Positions 9,044-20,482 of a stretch of 64,000 nucleotides of DNA are shown here, one piece after another. The stretch is from assembly GCA_037833965.1 (NCBI GenBank), contig AP031359.1:740001-804000 (forward strand), read 5' to 3'. Under the pieces are notes generated by a model, which saw only the letters and a list, made by a program, of their open reading frames with translations, was not told the origin of the DNA and searched no databases. The stretch's first letter is position 1, and each line of letters begins with the position of its first letter. The DNA comes from Marchantia polymorpha subsp. ruderalis (Eukaryota > Streptophyta > Marchantiopsida > Marchantiales > Marchantiaceae). Both the position numbers and the translations under genes were made by a program.

Positions 9044-10340
9044 AGATCTCCAGGAATTTTTGCAGATGATCCTGGAAGATCGTCGTCATCATCCTCTGGA
9101 ATGTCGCCGGTGTGTTACACAATTCGAATGGCATCTTGTGATACGCGTAGGTTCTCCAATCGGTGCTAAACGTAGTCTTATCTTTATCATGTTCCCGGAT
9201 TGACACCTGGTTGTATCCTGAGAAACCGTCGAGGAAGCTATAACATTCGTGTCCGGCCACATGGTCCAAGATAGCATCAGTGAAGGGTAATGGATGATTG
9301 TCCTTCGTAGCTGCATTAAGTTTCCTGAAGTCCTGACAGACGCAGATCTCGCCTGTCAATTTCTTCGGGACTATGACAATGGGTGAGACCCACTCGCTAC
9401 TTAGTACCGGATAGATAATCCCTGCACTTTAGTACTTATCCATTTTGGATTTAACTAACGGGGAGTATATGGGGTTTAGTCGGTACTATTGCTGACGCAC
9501 GGATACAGCATTATCCATTAAGTCAATACGATGCTCACCATAGCAAGCTGATATACCCTTCATATCCTCTATTCGCCATGCGAACACATCTTTGTACGTA
9601 CGAAGATATCGCCGTACTATCTCCAGCTCGGCACCAACTACTTGGCGGGAGATTTTAAGACACCTATGGGAACTGAGTTCGACATCGTGATAGTCACTCG
9701 GGTCTATAACATCCTCCGTGTGACTGATGTCACTACGTCCCAGTCCCACAGCTAATTGCTATTCGCTATCTTCTAAACCAGCTTCCTCTGGTCCTGCTAC
9801 TTTTACGTCTTCCTCGCCTATTTCGTAGAAGTCCATATAGTGTACATCGGTGTCACTATCGGAGGTCTCTTCCTCCAAAGTGTAGCCGGAACTAGTCGAT
9901 GCTGTCTCCCCTTCATGCGGAATTTTGTTCCATGGGACAGTGATCTTAGGACCCGCCTTATTGTTGGGATCCTTAAACTGCAAGGATTGCTTATGCCAAT
10001 CTGAACAGACCTTTGCACCGTAAAACCATGGTCGACCAATCAGCATTTTGTATCCCCTCTCCGTCAAAGGCTTAATGATGACATAGTTTAGGAGAAATAC
10101 CACCCCGCCGATAGTGGTTTGAACGTCTTTCAAAGTGCTGAGGGGTTTCCTTCGGGTCTGGTCAGCCAGTCGAATCATTCGCGTTGTAGGCTGAAAGGTC
10201 TTGTATCCCAGGGCAATGGTTGTATCCTTGGTCAAATATTAATCCCTGACCTTGAGTCTAGGGGCACCTTCCGGATTGTACACCCTCCAATCTCGATATC
10301 GATCTCCGGTGGGCCCAAGTCCTCATGCCTGACCTGGTAA
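9044..10340 (-). pseudogene. pol remnant: aspartic protease and N-terminal reverse transcriptase
   Basis: Minus strand, in order: protease with EIDIEIGGCTIRKVPLDSRSG (10340 to about 10240; the usual DSGSG-like active site reads DSRSG) followed by a stop; the GYKMLIGRPWFYGAKV segment; an acidic linker; RT start YKDVFAWRIEDMKG at about 9600; SPIVIVPKKLTGEICVCQDF; FLDGFSGYNQV; FQRMMTTIFQDHL. The frame is lost at FLEIL, immediately before the catalytic DD pair. The rest of RT, RNase H and integrase is absent. Several TAG/TGA stops interrupt it (e.g. about 9757, 9484, 9426). Homologous to the + strand pol at 33580-35119. Confidence 0.85.
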
Positions 10341-10375
10341 ACCCGAGGGAGCTTGTGCGTTCGGGACCGCTTTAC

Positions 10376-12785
10376 TCATTTCAGAGCAGTGTTCATCAAC
10401 TTCCTATAGAAGTTATTGTCTTCTATCAGTTGCCAAAACGTAACATAAGCTTGCCGGTCATAGAAGTTGGCCGCAATATCATAGTGAGGATACTTATGTG
10501 CTACGGCGGTTCGGCTCACACGCTCTGCTCGAGCCGGTGCTTTGGCTGTCAGCGTCTCTTTCCCCTTCTCTGGTTGGGGCGGCGTCTTATCCAACTCTTC
10601 ACGAAGCAACTTCTCTACCTCGTCCTTAATATCTAGGGCATATGCTTTCCGTAATAGCCGCAACGTTGGCCCATAGGACTGGAAATCGTCCTGCGACGAA
10701 GTCCGAAGTTCCTCGGCCATCTTGCCCTTCTTCGCCAAAGACGCTCCCTTTGGGGGAAGCTCCTTTGGCTTAAGTTCTTTGCTTTTAGCTTCTTTCTTGT
10801 CCCGCTTCACCTTCTCTGTGGGGACGTTCTTCTTCCGGCTTGCACTTCGGGTCTCTACGAGTGACAAACCGTACCTGAGCATGGGCTGCTCGAGGTTGAT
10901 TACATTCCATTGCAGTATGTCCTTGCTGCCGACAATTACTGCACAAGGGCACATAACCTCTTGGCCTTCGAGGGTGTGGACAATTAGGTGCAAAGTGCCC
11001 AACATCACCACAGTTAAAACAAGCGTTTGGAGGTGCGGGGACTGCTGCAACAGGCGGCGCCAGTCTGCGTTGTGGCACCGTAGTGGCCATCTCCTTGGGT
11101 ACGAAACGGAGTGTGTGGGCTTGTTGAATGGGTGTTACCAGAGGCCCTTCCTGCACTGCATATGCTGTCTCTTCCGGGGCTTCTATGTAATACCCGCCTG
11201 CTTCCCACGCCGGCACCCACTCCACAGTGTTAACGGGTTTGTATGGTTGGCAATCGCCATGCAAACGTCGCCCTGCCAAAGTTCGTGCACCAAAGGTTGG
11301 ATCTTACTCACGTAGGAGACTTCCACTTGTCCCGGCTCCTTACCACATGTTTTTTTAAATCGGCAAACTCCTTCGCCAAAGCGTCCACTTTAGATACGAT
11401 AGCTGGGGCGCCTTTCTCGGGCATAGCCATTCGTCGGTTCTTCTTCTTAATAGCTTTCTTCTTTGCTTTTTCGTCTTTGAAAGAAGATGAGTCTTCCGGC
11501 TCACTTTCCTCCGAGGATGAGGAAGACTCACTTGACGAAGGCGTGGACGCCCGTCGCTTCCGCCGACTACCTTTAGATTTTCTCTCCTCTTGTGGTCGGT
11601 CCTTTGGACGCCGATATAATGTGAATTTCTCGTAGGCCTAAGCCGAGACAATCACATCATCTATGGTGTCGCACCTACAGCGTCGGCAATAGGTCTCCAT
11701 TTTCCTAGGCAAGCCCGTTATGTACTAGTCAATGGCCTGCTAGGTTGAGTATGGTACCCCTTCACCGGTCTTTGGAATGCGATCCAGGAGATCTTGGAAT
11801 CTCTCAGTATAGTCCCTCAGATTCTCTTTGCGTTCCCTCTAAAGGTTTCGCAACTTTGTGAGAACCCGACTGTCATAACCCAACTCCCGAAACCTCTTCA
11901 GAAACTTTCTCCCGAAGTTTGGCCCAAGTATCGATTTCCGTGGAAACCGTGCTCTCATGATTGTACCAACTGCGGGCTTTCTTCCGCAGCAAACTAGGGA
12001 AGATACGCATTCTATCATCGTTGTTATCTTCCTTATTTGTGATGGAGATTGACTCAAATAGTTTTATATAAGAATCAGCGTCGTCACCATCTCCTCTACC
12101 CTTAAATTTGGGGTAAGAATGCTTGGTAAAGGGAGGTGGATGGGGTTGATTAGCCATCGGTTGATATGGGGGGCCTCCTCCGCCTCCTCCTCCGTCAGGT
12201 GGATTTGGTGGAAAGAATGGTCCTCCTCGTGGCAAGTCTGGCGGAGACGGGGAACCTCCACCACTACCTTCACCTCTTGAAGTGACTCCGGAAGACCTTA
12301 CAAGGTTCGGATCCCTTAATAAGGTCGTGGGCGAAACGGCCTTGATAACGGCGTGTTAGCAAATAGATCTTCAAAGTTTTACACCACCGTCTGCACTCTA
12401 GCCTCCGTCTCCGTCGGCAAATCCAATACCGTATGGAAAATTCTGGGATCACCCGGTATGGAGAAGTACAACAAAGAGAACAAACGAGCCGAAGTCGGAT
12501 GGTCTGCAGACACAATTCATCAAGGGGGTAAAGATGTGCATTGACCGGAGTTGACGCCAACTTTTTCCGCACAAAGGCTTTGTGCGTAGATGGAGAGTTC
12601 GCAGGTCGCCTTGTTTGCGGGAGCGCAGTCACAGGCAGAAGGGGGGCTTGTTTCTTCCCCTTCCCCTTTCCTTTCTTTTGATACCGTTCCGATGGATCTT
12701 CGAGTTGATCTTCCTTCTTCTCTTCGCGACGGAGGTACCGCACAGATCAGTCACTTATCTTCTTGGGGTCATCTCGCGTTGACAT
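10376..12785 (-). pseudogene. gag polyprotein
   Basis: Translation would start at ATG 12785 (MSTRDDPKK), 46 bases after the primer-binding site. N-terminal basic region (REEKKED, KGKGKKQ), then a Pro/Gly-rich stretch and the Retrotrans_gag domain (YPKFKGRGDGDDADSYIKLF, PSLLRKKARSWYNHE, TWAKLREK) at 12235-11875. Two intact zinc knuckles follow: CFNCGDVGHFAPNC and CSNCRQQGHTAMEC (about 11035-10905). These bind genomic RNA during packaging. The frame is broken by a stop after ISD and several frameshifts. Downstream, DIAANFYDRQAYVTFWQLIE leads toward protease. Its two knuckles are in better shape than in the other two gag copies. Confidence 0.8.
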
Positions 12786-12830
12786 TCATCGTGCATTGCT
12801 GCACACGCAACTTCTGTGTTTGACAATCTG

Positions 12831-12848
12831 TCCCCGGCAGCGGCGCCA
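12831..12848 (-). promoter_or_regulatory. Primer-binding site, tRNA-Asp type
   Basis: Minus strand reads TGGCGCCGCTGCCGGGGA, complementary to the 3' end of plant tRNA-Asp with at most one difference from the common TGGCGCCGTTGCCGGGG. It primes minus-strand DNA synthesis. It is separated from the LTR end (12866) by a 17-bp A/T-rich spacer. Confidence 0.9.
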
Positions 12849-12865
12849 AAAGAAAAATTTATCTA

Positions 12866-13151
12866 TGTAATGACAGACAAATACCAAAACGGAGCATAAT
12901 GGTACAGATCCGATCCCACGAGGACAGAAACAACCACAAAAGTCACGATTTGTCACAGAATAGCATTCTATTAAAGAGTTTCACTTCTTAGGCCAGTGCC
13001 ACTCCCAGAAGACACTACCTAGCTAGAGCCGAAGACCCGCTAAGTAATGCATAACCACAACCACAGCATGAGACTTTTCCAATCAACGCTTGTAGGAATT
13101 GCTTGCAATTCCACACTTATATTTCAGGGGGAAAACTCCCAAGCATTGCAT
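12866..13151 (-). mobile_element. 5' LTR (A type), 3'-terminal part, before the solo LTR insertion
   Basis: It starts TGTAATGACAGAC (inner LTR end) and continues to 13151, where a solo LTR interrupts it after TGCAT. The remainder resumes at 17000. It contains H3 near 13127. Confidence 0.9.
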
Positions 13152-13683
13152 TGTAATGAAAGGCAAATACCAAAATGGAGCATAATGGTATAGATCCGAT
13201 CCCACGAGGACAGAAACAACCACAAAAGTCACGATTTGTCACAGTTAAGCATTCTATTAAAGAGTTTCACTTCTTAGGCCAATGCCACTCTCAGAAGACA
13301 CTACCCAGCTAGAGCCGAAGACCCGCAAAGCAGTGCATAACTACACTCATAGCCTGAAACTTTTTTAAACAGCGCCTGTAGGAATCACTTGCAACTCCAC
13401 ACTTATATTTCAGGGGGAAAACTTCCCAACATTGCATACATCTCAACTCACTAACCCGAATACTCAGACCCGAATTTGCTTAAATCCCAAGGAGCATCGA
13501 CTGCTCAGGACATTTGAGCCAAATATTCACAACCCCTAATGCGGTAACTTCAACAAACAGGAGCGCAATGTGCCCAAGGCCTGGATCACACACCAGCGCA
13601 CAAACACTGTGGATGCAGATTCACAATCAAAACAAGCCTATTGACAGAAAAGCCCCCAAAGAAAGAGCCTTGGGACTCTTTAT

Positions 13684-16569
13684 TCACAATGGCAACTCTG
13701 GGATATCAACCGCCTGAGGCGAATCGGTCTCAGGGGCTGTGCCATCCGATGTAACGGTTAAACCATCGTCTAAACTACTATCTACTCCTAATCTACGCAA
13801 CACGTTTACAATTTCTACTTCTACATTCTGGCGCGCCTCATTCAATCCCTCTTAAAATGTATTAACTAACTCTACAATCTGTTTGTGTCCTACGGATCCG
13901 CTGGTCTTCGCGCTCATCAGCCGTCGCTCGAGTAAATCTAACTTCATCCACTTCATCGAGTCCAATCCCCACATCGCAAACCCGTTCAGGCACTTCTCTA
14001 ACCGCAATTTCAACTCGTCGGTTGACTCCTCCCGCAGATGACGGTAGGCCTCCTCTGCCTTTTCCATTCTCCTTTGCGACTCTTCCGATCTCATCTCCGC
14101 CTTTCCTAACTGCTCTCGTAATCATCGACAGTCGGATTCAACCTTTAATTTACATTCGACCTCCGAAGACTTGGCCGACTCACAATCTGCCAAATTCTTG
14201 GCCCAATCCGCTAACTCCTCTTCATGCTTCTGGTTTCCCGCCGACAGACTCGCTGATAGCTCCTCCGCACGTTGGAATTCCATTCCACACTTTGCCTCAA
14301 TCTCAAAAAGTTTGCTACGAAGATCTTCCTCCGCCGTCTTCGCCTCTACGATTTTGCCCCGAAGTTCTTCGGCGATACAAACTTCTTTGGCTCTTCGGGC
14401 TTCCACCTTAGCCAGTTCCTCGATATGCATCTTCTCTTGCTTCTCCGCAGTAGTGATCAACCGCTCTGATTGTTTGACTGCTGCATCGTAAGCTTCTCTG
14501 GATTTCTCCAATCTCGCCATCAAATCCACTGTTACTTTCTGGGCATTCTCATTAGAGATACGAAGTACTCCACAGGTCTCTTCCAACTCTGCACAGCGCC
14601 CGGATTCCTTCTCTAGATTCAGCTGCAGCACTTCACACTCAGTTTCCTTTTCCCAAAGCTGGGCTTCTCGCTCCCGCAATGCCGCCTTCACTGCCGCGCA
14701 CTCGGATGACAAGGTTGCAGCTCGCTCCCGTGCCAATGCAGTTGCGGAATCCCACTCCCTCTTTACTGCAACTGCTCTCTTGAGCTTCGTCCTGTTCCTA
14801 ATCATCGGTACATAGACAACTGGCTAATCCGATACAGCATACTTCCCTCTCTTCCCATCCAAATACTTCAACAATGGAACTACACTATCCTGCAAGAATT
14901 CAGGAAATGCAATTTCTAGTGTCTTCACGTCTTCACCCGAAACCTTCTTCCCTTCTTTGGGTCTCACCTCTTCCACCGGAGATGTTGGCAGTGTAATGCC
15001 CTCGGCTTCAACCACCGTCACTCCAATCCGTGCGACAACTTGCTCCGAATCTCCTCGCTCAAAGTGGACTCCTTCTCCAGGTCCTTGTTCATCTTCAATT
15101 GTGGTGTCTCTTCGCCCTGTGTCTCTTCAGACCGTGTCTGCTCCGAAGACAGGGAAATCGGACTTACCAACTCCATACTCTCCTTCAAAGGTTCTGCCGG
15201 TATGTCTGCTGGAACTTTGATTGACACCTCCGAAGGTACTCCTATCTCCACAGGCCGCATTACCTCGCTAGCTGCGACTTTGGATGTGTTCACAATTGGT
15301 GTTGTGAGATATCAGCTTCAGTTGTTTGTCTTTTTCTTTTTAGATTATTTGTCGTTTAATATTAGCTCGCAGATGGATCTATATCCTATGGGTTGTGTAG
15401 GAGTTTACGGTTTTGATTCATTCTGATATTCACCGTTTAAGGTACCGTTAGAAGTCGGGATGATATAAGGCCAGTCAGCGAACTAGGGCGAGGAGCATTA
15501 CAGAGATAATGTTTTCAAGAATAGTCGAGAGTGAGAACGAGGAGACACCTACGGGAGGAAATCAACTGTGAGGAAGTGTTAGTCTTGCTCGGGAGACAGT
15601 AGTGATTTCTCGTGTGTAGTTCTCAGTAGACTGAAAACTTGTAATGGCAGATAGGAAGGTCAAGTCTGAAGAAACTGATCTTGGATATATATACTCGAAC
15701 TGCCTTCACTGAGGAGTTAGCGGGGAGTAGGCTTTCAAGCTGAGCCTTGTCAACAAATGCTTGTGTATCTATGGTGTGTGGACTGTGATTTTCTATAGGT
15801 TATGGGGATTGAAATCCCTACAGGTGCCACCGTCTTTTCCACGCTGCTGTCTGACACCTCAGCTGTCACCATCCTCCGATTCGCTCTCTTTTTTGGTCTT
15901 GCGCGTGCTCTGTGCTGCCTCGCTCCATCTACATCCATATCCACCCTTCTTACTTCGTGGGCCAATTTTTCCTCGTCATTACTCACGACCTTCCTTCTCT
16001 TTGCCAATCGTCTCTTTGGCTTCTCCCGTCTCTGCACCAATGACAAGATCGTGAAAGATCCTTGCCCAATGTATTCGTTGTCCCTTCAGGATGCGTTCAA
16101 AGAACCCTACTTGCTAGGTCGTCACATAAGTTGTGCGCGCCGGCTGCAAGATGTGCATGATTCCCAACGCGATCGCCCTTCTCTTCGGATCTTTGTAATC
16201 GACAGTCTTCCATCCATTCGCCTCCTGTCTTCCAGACTCAAAGACAGGTTCGTAAGAGAATTTCTCGCCGCGTGTAAGTCCTACGCTATTCTTCCCAAAT
16301 AGCAGATCTCCTTCGCTGCCCGCACAGGGTCCCAGTACCTTCGTCCAATGCTTGATGGTCCCCAGCATGGGGTTACCGCGGAGCTCCTCGCCTTCGGTCG
16401 TGCTCTTGTCCATTACCTCCTTGCAGATACTCGCCGAGACGCAATTCCAATTCCACAAAAGGAATTCAAGCCGCAATTCACTCAGCTCGCGTCTGAAGGG
16501 TCTCAATTCCTCGTAAGGCACATTCAAGGGAACCAATTTCCTCACCTTCTCACTCTTCTTGGGCGCCAT
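13684..16569 (-). pseudogene. LCC ORF, A family, interrupted by a small solo LTR
   Basis: It starts at ATG 16569 (MAPPKKSEKVRKLVPLNVPY) with 151 clean codons covering LLWNWNCVSA, GPCAGSEGDLLF, ALGIMHILQPARTTYVT. A gap then follows where the NHLTPFL box should be (about 16050-16110). The frame continues through KRRLAKRRKVVSNDE, is broken by a 520-bp insertion (15303-15822), then a long coiled coil (ERAATLSSECAAVKAALRER onward, 14805-14122) and a C-terminal part to TGA 13684. The heptad-rich section is dominated by E, K, R, A and L with few prolines. Start choice rests on the MAPPK consensus at several independent copies. Confidence 0.85.
15303..15822. mobile_element. Small solo LTR (about 520 bp), copia-like size, inside the LCC ORF
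   Basis: Ends TGTGAGATATC and AATCCCTACA; flanks GGTGT (15298-15302) and GGTGC (15823-15827) are a 5-bp duplication with one change. A second copy of the same element is at 25669-26185. It has no coding capacity. Its parent retrotransposon is not in the window, so superfamily is inferred from size only. Confidence 0.85.
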
Positions 16570-17246
16570 GTCTTCAATTTGCGTTTCGCTACTTGCGAGT
16601 TGGATCGATTTTGCTTCCTCTCTCTTTCGCTCGTTCTTGCTCGATATCGCAATGTCGGCGCGAAGTCTCCTCGTACTGCCTTTACCTTCAAAGCCCTAAC
16701 ATTGCCTCCTTCCGCGCCTAGTAGAACTCCCGACGCGTGCGAACATTGTCCGGCCCGTTGCGTGATTTGAAATTGATTTTGATGTCTTTGCTGAAGACGT
16801 AGTTCTTCGTAAGTCCATAAAAGGCTGCGCCGAAGACACAAAGATCCAAAGATCTTTGGACGTAGACGAATACTAACTAATTCTATCATTCTCCTAAGGA
16901 GCTGCTCATTCTAACTCTAACAACTACTTTCTAAACAAATATCTTTTAGTTTTGTTGATTAAAAAAAAAAAAAACAAAAAAAATAGGCACCACATGCATA
17001 TATCCCGACACACTGATCCGAATACTCATACTTGAACTTGCTTAAATCCCAAGGAGCCTCGACTACTCAGAACATTCAAGCGGAATACACACAACTCATG
17101 ATGCAATAACTTCGACAAACAGGAGCGCACCGTGCTCAATGTCTGGATCACACACCAGCACACGGACATAGTAGATACAGGTTTATAGTCAAGACAAGCC
17201 AATTAGCAGAAAAGCCCCCCAAGGAAAGAGCCTTGGGTCTCTTTAT

Positions 17247-19460
17247 TCACAATGGAAACTCTGAGATATCAACTGCCTGAGGCGAATTGGTCTTAGGGGC
17301 TGTGCCGTCTGATGTAGCGATTACGGTGTCATATGAACTTACATCTATTCCTAGCCTACGCAACACGTTTACAATCTCCACTTCTACATTCTGGAGCGCC
17401 TCATTCAATTCCTCTAAAAATGAGTTAACTAACTCTACAATCTGTTTGTGTCCGGCGGGTCCGCTGGTCTTGGCGCTCATCAATCGCCGCTCGAGCGAAT
17501 CTAACTTCAGCCACTTCACCGTTTGCAATCCCCACATCGTGAACCCGTTCAGACACTTCTCCAACCGCAACTTCAACCCGTCCGTTGTCTTGTCCCGCAG
17601 ATGACGGTAGGCCTCCTTTGCCTTTTCCATTCTCCTTTGCGACTCCTGCGATCTCATGTCTGCCTTACCTAACTGCTCCTGCAACCGTTGACATTCCAAT
17701 TCAACCTTCAATTTACATTCGACCTCCAAAGTTCTGGCCGATTCACAATCCGTCAATCTCTTGGTCCAATTCGCCAATTCCTCCTCATGCTCCCGGACCC
17801 CCTCCGTCAGACTTGCAGATAGCTCCTCCGCATGTCGGAATTCTGCCTCGCACTTACCCTCAATCTATGAAACCTTGCAACGAAGATCTTCTTCCGCCGT
17901 CTTCGCCTCTGCAATTTTGCCCCGAAGTTCTTCGGCGATGCAAACTTCTTCGGCTCTTCGGGCCTCCAATGTAGCAAGTTCCTCGATATGTTTCTTTTCT
18001 CGCTTCTCCGCAGTGGTGATCAGTCGGTCCGATCACTTAACTGCCTCATCATATGCTTCCCTGGATTTCTCCAACCTCGCGAGCAAATCCACTATCATCT
18101 TTTGCCCGTTCTCATTAGATTTGCGAAGTCCACCACAGGTCTCCTACAACTCTACACATCGTCCGGATTCCTTCTCCAGATTCAATTGCAGTACTTCACA
18201 CTCAATTTCCTTCTCTCGAAGCTGGGCTTCTCGCTCTTGCAATGTCACCTTCATTGCCGCGCACTCGGTTGCCAAGGTTGCTGCTCGCTCCCGTGCCAAT
18301 TTAGTCGCGGGATCCCGCTCCCTCTTTACTGCTAGTGCTCTCTTGAGCTGCGTTCTATTTCTTATCATCTCTACATAAAATCCTACCTCCTTGGACACAT
18401 CATACTTCTCTCTCTTCCCATCCAGGTACTTCAGTAATGGGACCACACTATCCTTTAAGAAGTCGGAGAAAGAAACGACTGACTCCTTTGGTTCCTCCTG
18501 CGAAGTCTTCGTCTCTTCTGCCGGCCTCACTTCTCATGTAGGAGATGTCGTCAATGCACTGTCTAGGGCATCTACCACCGTTCCTCCAACCTGTGCAACA
18601 ATTTGTTTGAGTACTTTGTCGCTTAACCTTAGCTCCTTTACCAATTCCTTGCTCGTCTTCGGATGTGGTATTCCTTCACTTCCGGCAGTTTCGGACAAAC
18701 TATCTCCATTTCCTCCTTCAAAGGTTCCGCCAATGATTCTGCTGGAACTTCGATCAATAATCCCGAAGATCCTTCCCTCCCTACAGGCTGTGTTGACTTG
18801 CCAACTGCGACTTCGGGTGTACTCACAATCGGGGCAACTGTCTTTTCTACGCTACTATCTGATACTTCTGCTACCACTAACTCCCGATTTGCCCTCTTCT
18901 TTGGTCTTATGCGAGTTCTCAATTGCCTGATCACATCCACTTCCGTTTCCGTTCTTCTTACTTCAAGTGCCAAATCTCCCTTGTCATCGCTCACTACTCT
19001 CCTTCTCTTTGCCACTTGTCTCTTCGGCTTTTCCCGTCTCTGCACAACCTCCACCTGAACTGGTCCTCGGGCTGTCGTTTGTGCTGGAATGGAGGGTCGA
19101 CGGGTATCATCTTCGGTCCCTTCGCTGGACTCGGCCGTCAAGATTTCCCGCTCCTTTGGAAATCGCTTCTCCTCCTCTCTCGTAAGCAACCTCATGCCTC
19201 GGTAGAAAATCACCAGGAAGGGAGTGAGATGATTGACCAATGGTCCTGTCCACCGATCGGACGCATTCACCTAGACAAGATCGTGACAAATCCTTGCCCA
19301 GTGTACTCCTTGTTCCTTCAAGATTTGTTCAAAGAACTTTGAACAAATCTGCTAGCCCGTCACATACGTCGTACGCGCTGGTCGCAAGATGTACATAATT
19401 CCCAACGCCCTTCTCTTCGCATCTATGTAATCCGCTATCTTCCACCCGTTCGTTCCCTGT
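17247..19460 (-). pseudogene. LCC ORF, A family, in the 5' LTR (N-terminus deleted)
   Basis: It reads from about the WKTADY segment, with a small perfect inverted repeat at 19321-19350, through NHLTPFLVIFYRGMRLL, KRQVAKRRRVVSDDK, LLKYLDGKREKYD and the full coiled coil to TGA 17247. The C-terminal region, including the segment deleted in the 3' LTR, is complete (176 codons open, 17247-17777). It carries the same TGA (about 18535) and TAG (about 17869) as the 3' LTR copy at 6903 and 6234, so these stops predate insertion of the element. Confidence 0.85.
19321..19350. repeat. Perfect 14-bp inverted repeat with 2-nt spacer
   Basis: AGATTTGTTCAAAG and its exact complement are separated by AA. The homologous position at 7725-7745 reads through without the second arm, so the inverted arm is new in this copy. 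Confidence 0.9.
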
Positions 19461-19782
19461 CTCTTCGTACTACCCTTACCCTTGAAGCCCTAACATTGTC
19501 TCCTCACGCGCCCACTAGAATTCGCGACGCGTGCAAACGTCTCGCGGCCCATTGCGCGATTCAAAATTGAATCCTATGTCTTCGCCGAAGACGCAGCTCT
19601 TGCAATGCCCAAAAAGGCGGCGATGAAGATCCGAAGATCCAAAGATCTTTGGACGTAGACTAATCCTATCATATCTCCTTGTAAGCTGCTCATTCTAACT
19701 CGTACAACTACTTTCTAGACAAATATCTTTTAGTTCTGTTGATTTTAAAGGAAAAACAAAAAAAACTAGGCACCACAAATCC

Positions 19783-20482
19783 TGAATTGATTGCCTAGGA
19801 CCAGAAGTACCGGAAGTTGGAGGAGCGTTAAAACTGTTTGCAGGATCAATGGGCCTTAACTCGGATGCTGCAAAAGGCGGCGCTTAAGCTGCGAGATGAG
19901 ATGATGGCGCGTGCGCGGCGCGAAATTGATGAGCTTCGTGCGAAGGTCCAGACAGACTTAAGCGTCGAGCAAGTTCAAATCCGCAACCTGACAGAGGAGC
20001 TCGTGCGGAAGACGCGGGCGTTGGAGGAGACCGAGGCTGCGAGGAGGGCGGATGAGGAGCTGTTGGGTAGACTGCACTCGTAGTGCAAAGAATTGAGGGC
20101 GCAAGGGGCGGCGGCGGAAGTACAGTTAGCCGAGGTAGAAGACCACAACCCGCGCGCGGCAGATCGCACGCGGAAGGAATTAGTTGTGCGGGTTGACCGG
20201 TGTCTGAGGGGTTATGCTCATTGGGACATCGCGACCCGGGAGAGGGTGTTGTTGCGCGAATTTGAGATGCGTGCGACTGCCTTGATGGCTGGCGACGGGC
20301 AAAGTCGGCGGCGAGTGGCGAAGCGGTTGGAGTTGTGTTTGGCCAGGTTGTGGGATGCTTTTGCCAACCTCGAGGCGGAGGTGACCGAGGTGTTAAGGCG
20401 GCTAGGACTACGTAGGCGAGCGGACGAGCGGACGGATAGGGAATTAGTGGTTCGCCGGCCGACTCATAGGAAGCATAGTTGA
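19783..20482 (+). pseudogene. LCC ORF, B family, right half (coiled coil and C-terminus)
   Basis: Continues from 5265 with PELIA-type sequence, then a coiled coil (LQKAALKLRDEMMARARREI, VQIRNLTEELVRKTRALEE), RVDRCLRGYAHWDIATRERV and a C-terminal helix-rich segment RRVAKRLELCLARLWDAF. It ends HRKHS-TGA at 20482. One TAG at 20081 (CAG in homologues) interrupts it. The coiled coil and C-terminus are well preserved compared with the left half, and the ORF end is followed within 35 bases by TATAAAG and H1. Confidence 0.8.

Larger units (their letters stand above)
13152..16994 (-). mobile_element. Solo LTR, A type, 3,843 bp, TSD TGCAT
   Basis: Termini TGTAAT (13152) and CCACA (16994) are flanked by identical TGCAT at 13147-13151 and 16995-16999. 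The target is another A LTR (12866-13151 plus 17000-19777), which reads continuously once this insert is removed. This fixes the LTR boundaries and shows that the LCC frame (13684-16569) lies inside the LTR. In sense direction: about 425 bp upstream region beginning with T-rich tracts, ORF, AATAAA overlapping the stop, H1 (about 13653-13674), H2 loop at 13539-13557 (arms pair with two wobbles), H3 near 13415, end. Confidence 0.95.
5266..19777 (-). mobile_element. Minus-strand Ty3/gypsy-type LTR retrotransposon with A-type LTRs, TSD AATCC
   Basis: Outer ends are TGTAAT (5266) and CCACA (19777), flanked by identical AATCC (5261-5265 and 19778-19782). Reading minus strand: 5' LTR (19777 to 12866, split by a solo LTR), spacer, primer-binding site, gag, protease, start of reverse transcriptase, then a foreign B-type LTR piece where RT end, RNase H and integrase should be, then a 3' LTR (8198 to 5266) missing its first part. 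The insertion broke a B-type LCC frame; the left and right halves rejoin in register with intact homologues. It cannot move by itself. Confidence 0.9.
17000..19777 (-). mobile_element. 5' LTR (A type), remaining part
   Basis: It continues the LTR interrupted at 13151 and ends ...GGCACCACA at 19777, next to AATCC. It contains H2 loop at 17101-17119, H1 at 17216-17237, the LCC frame and the T-rich LTR start. The N-terminal coding part and some upstream sequence are deleted at about 19463. Confidence 0.9.
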
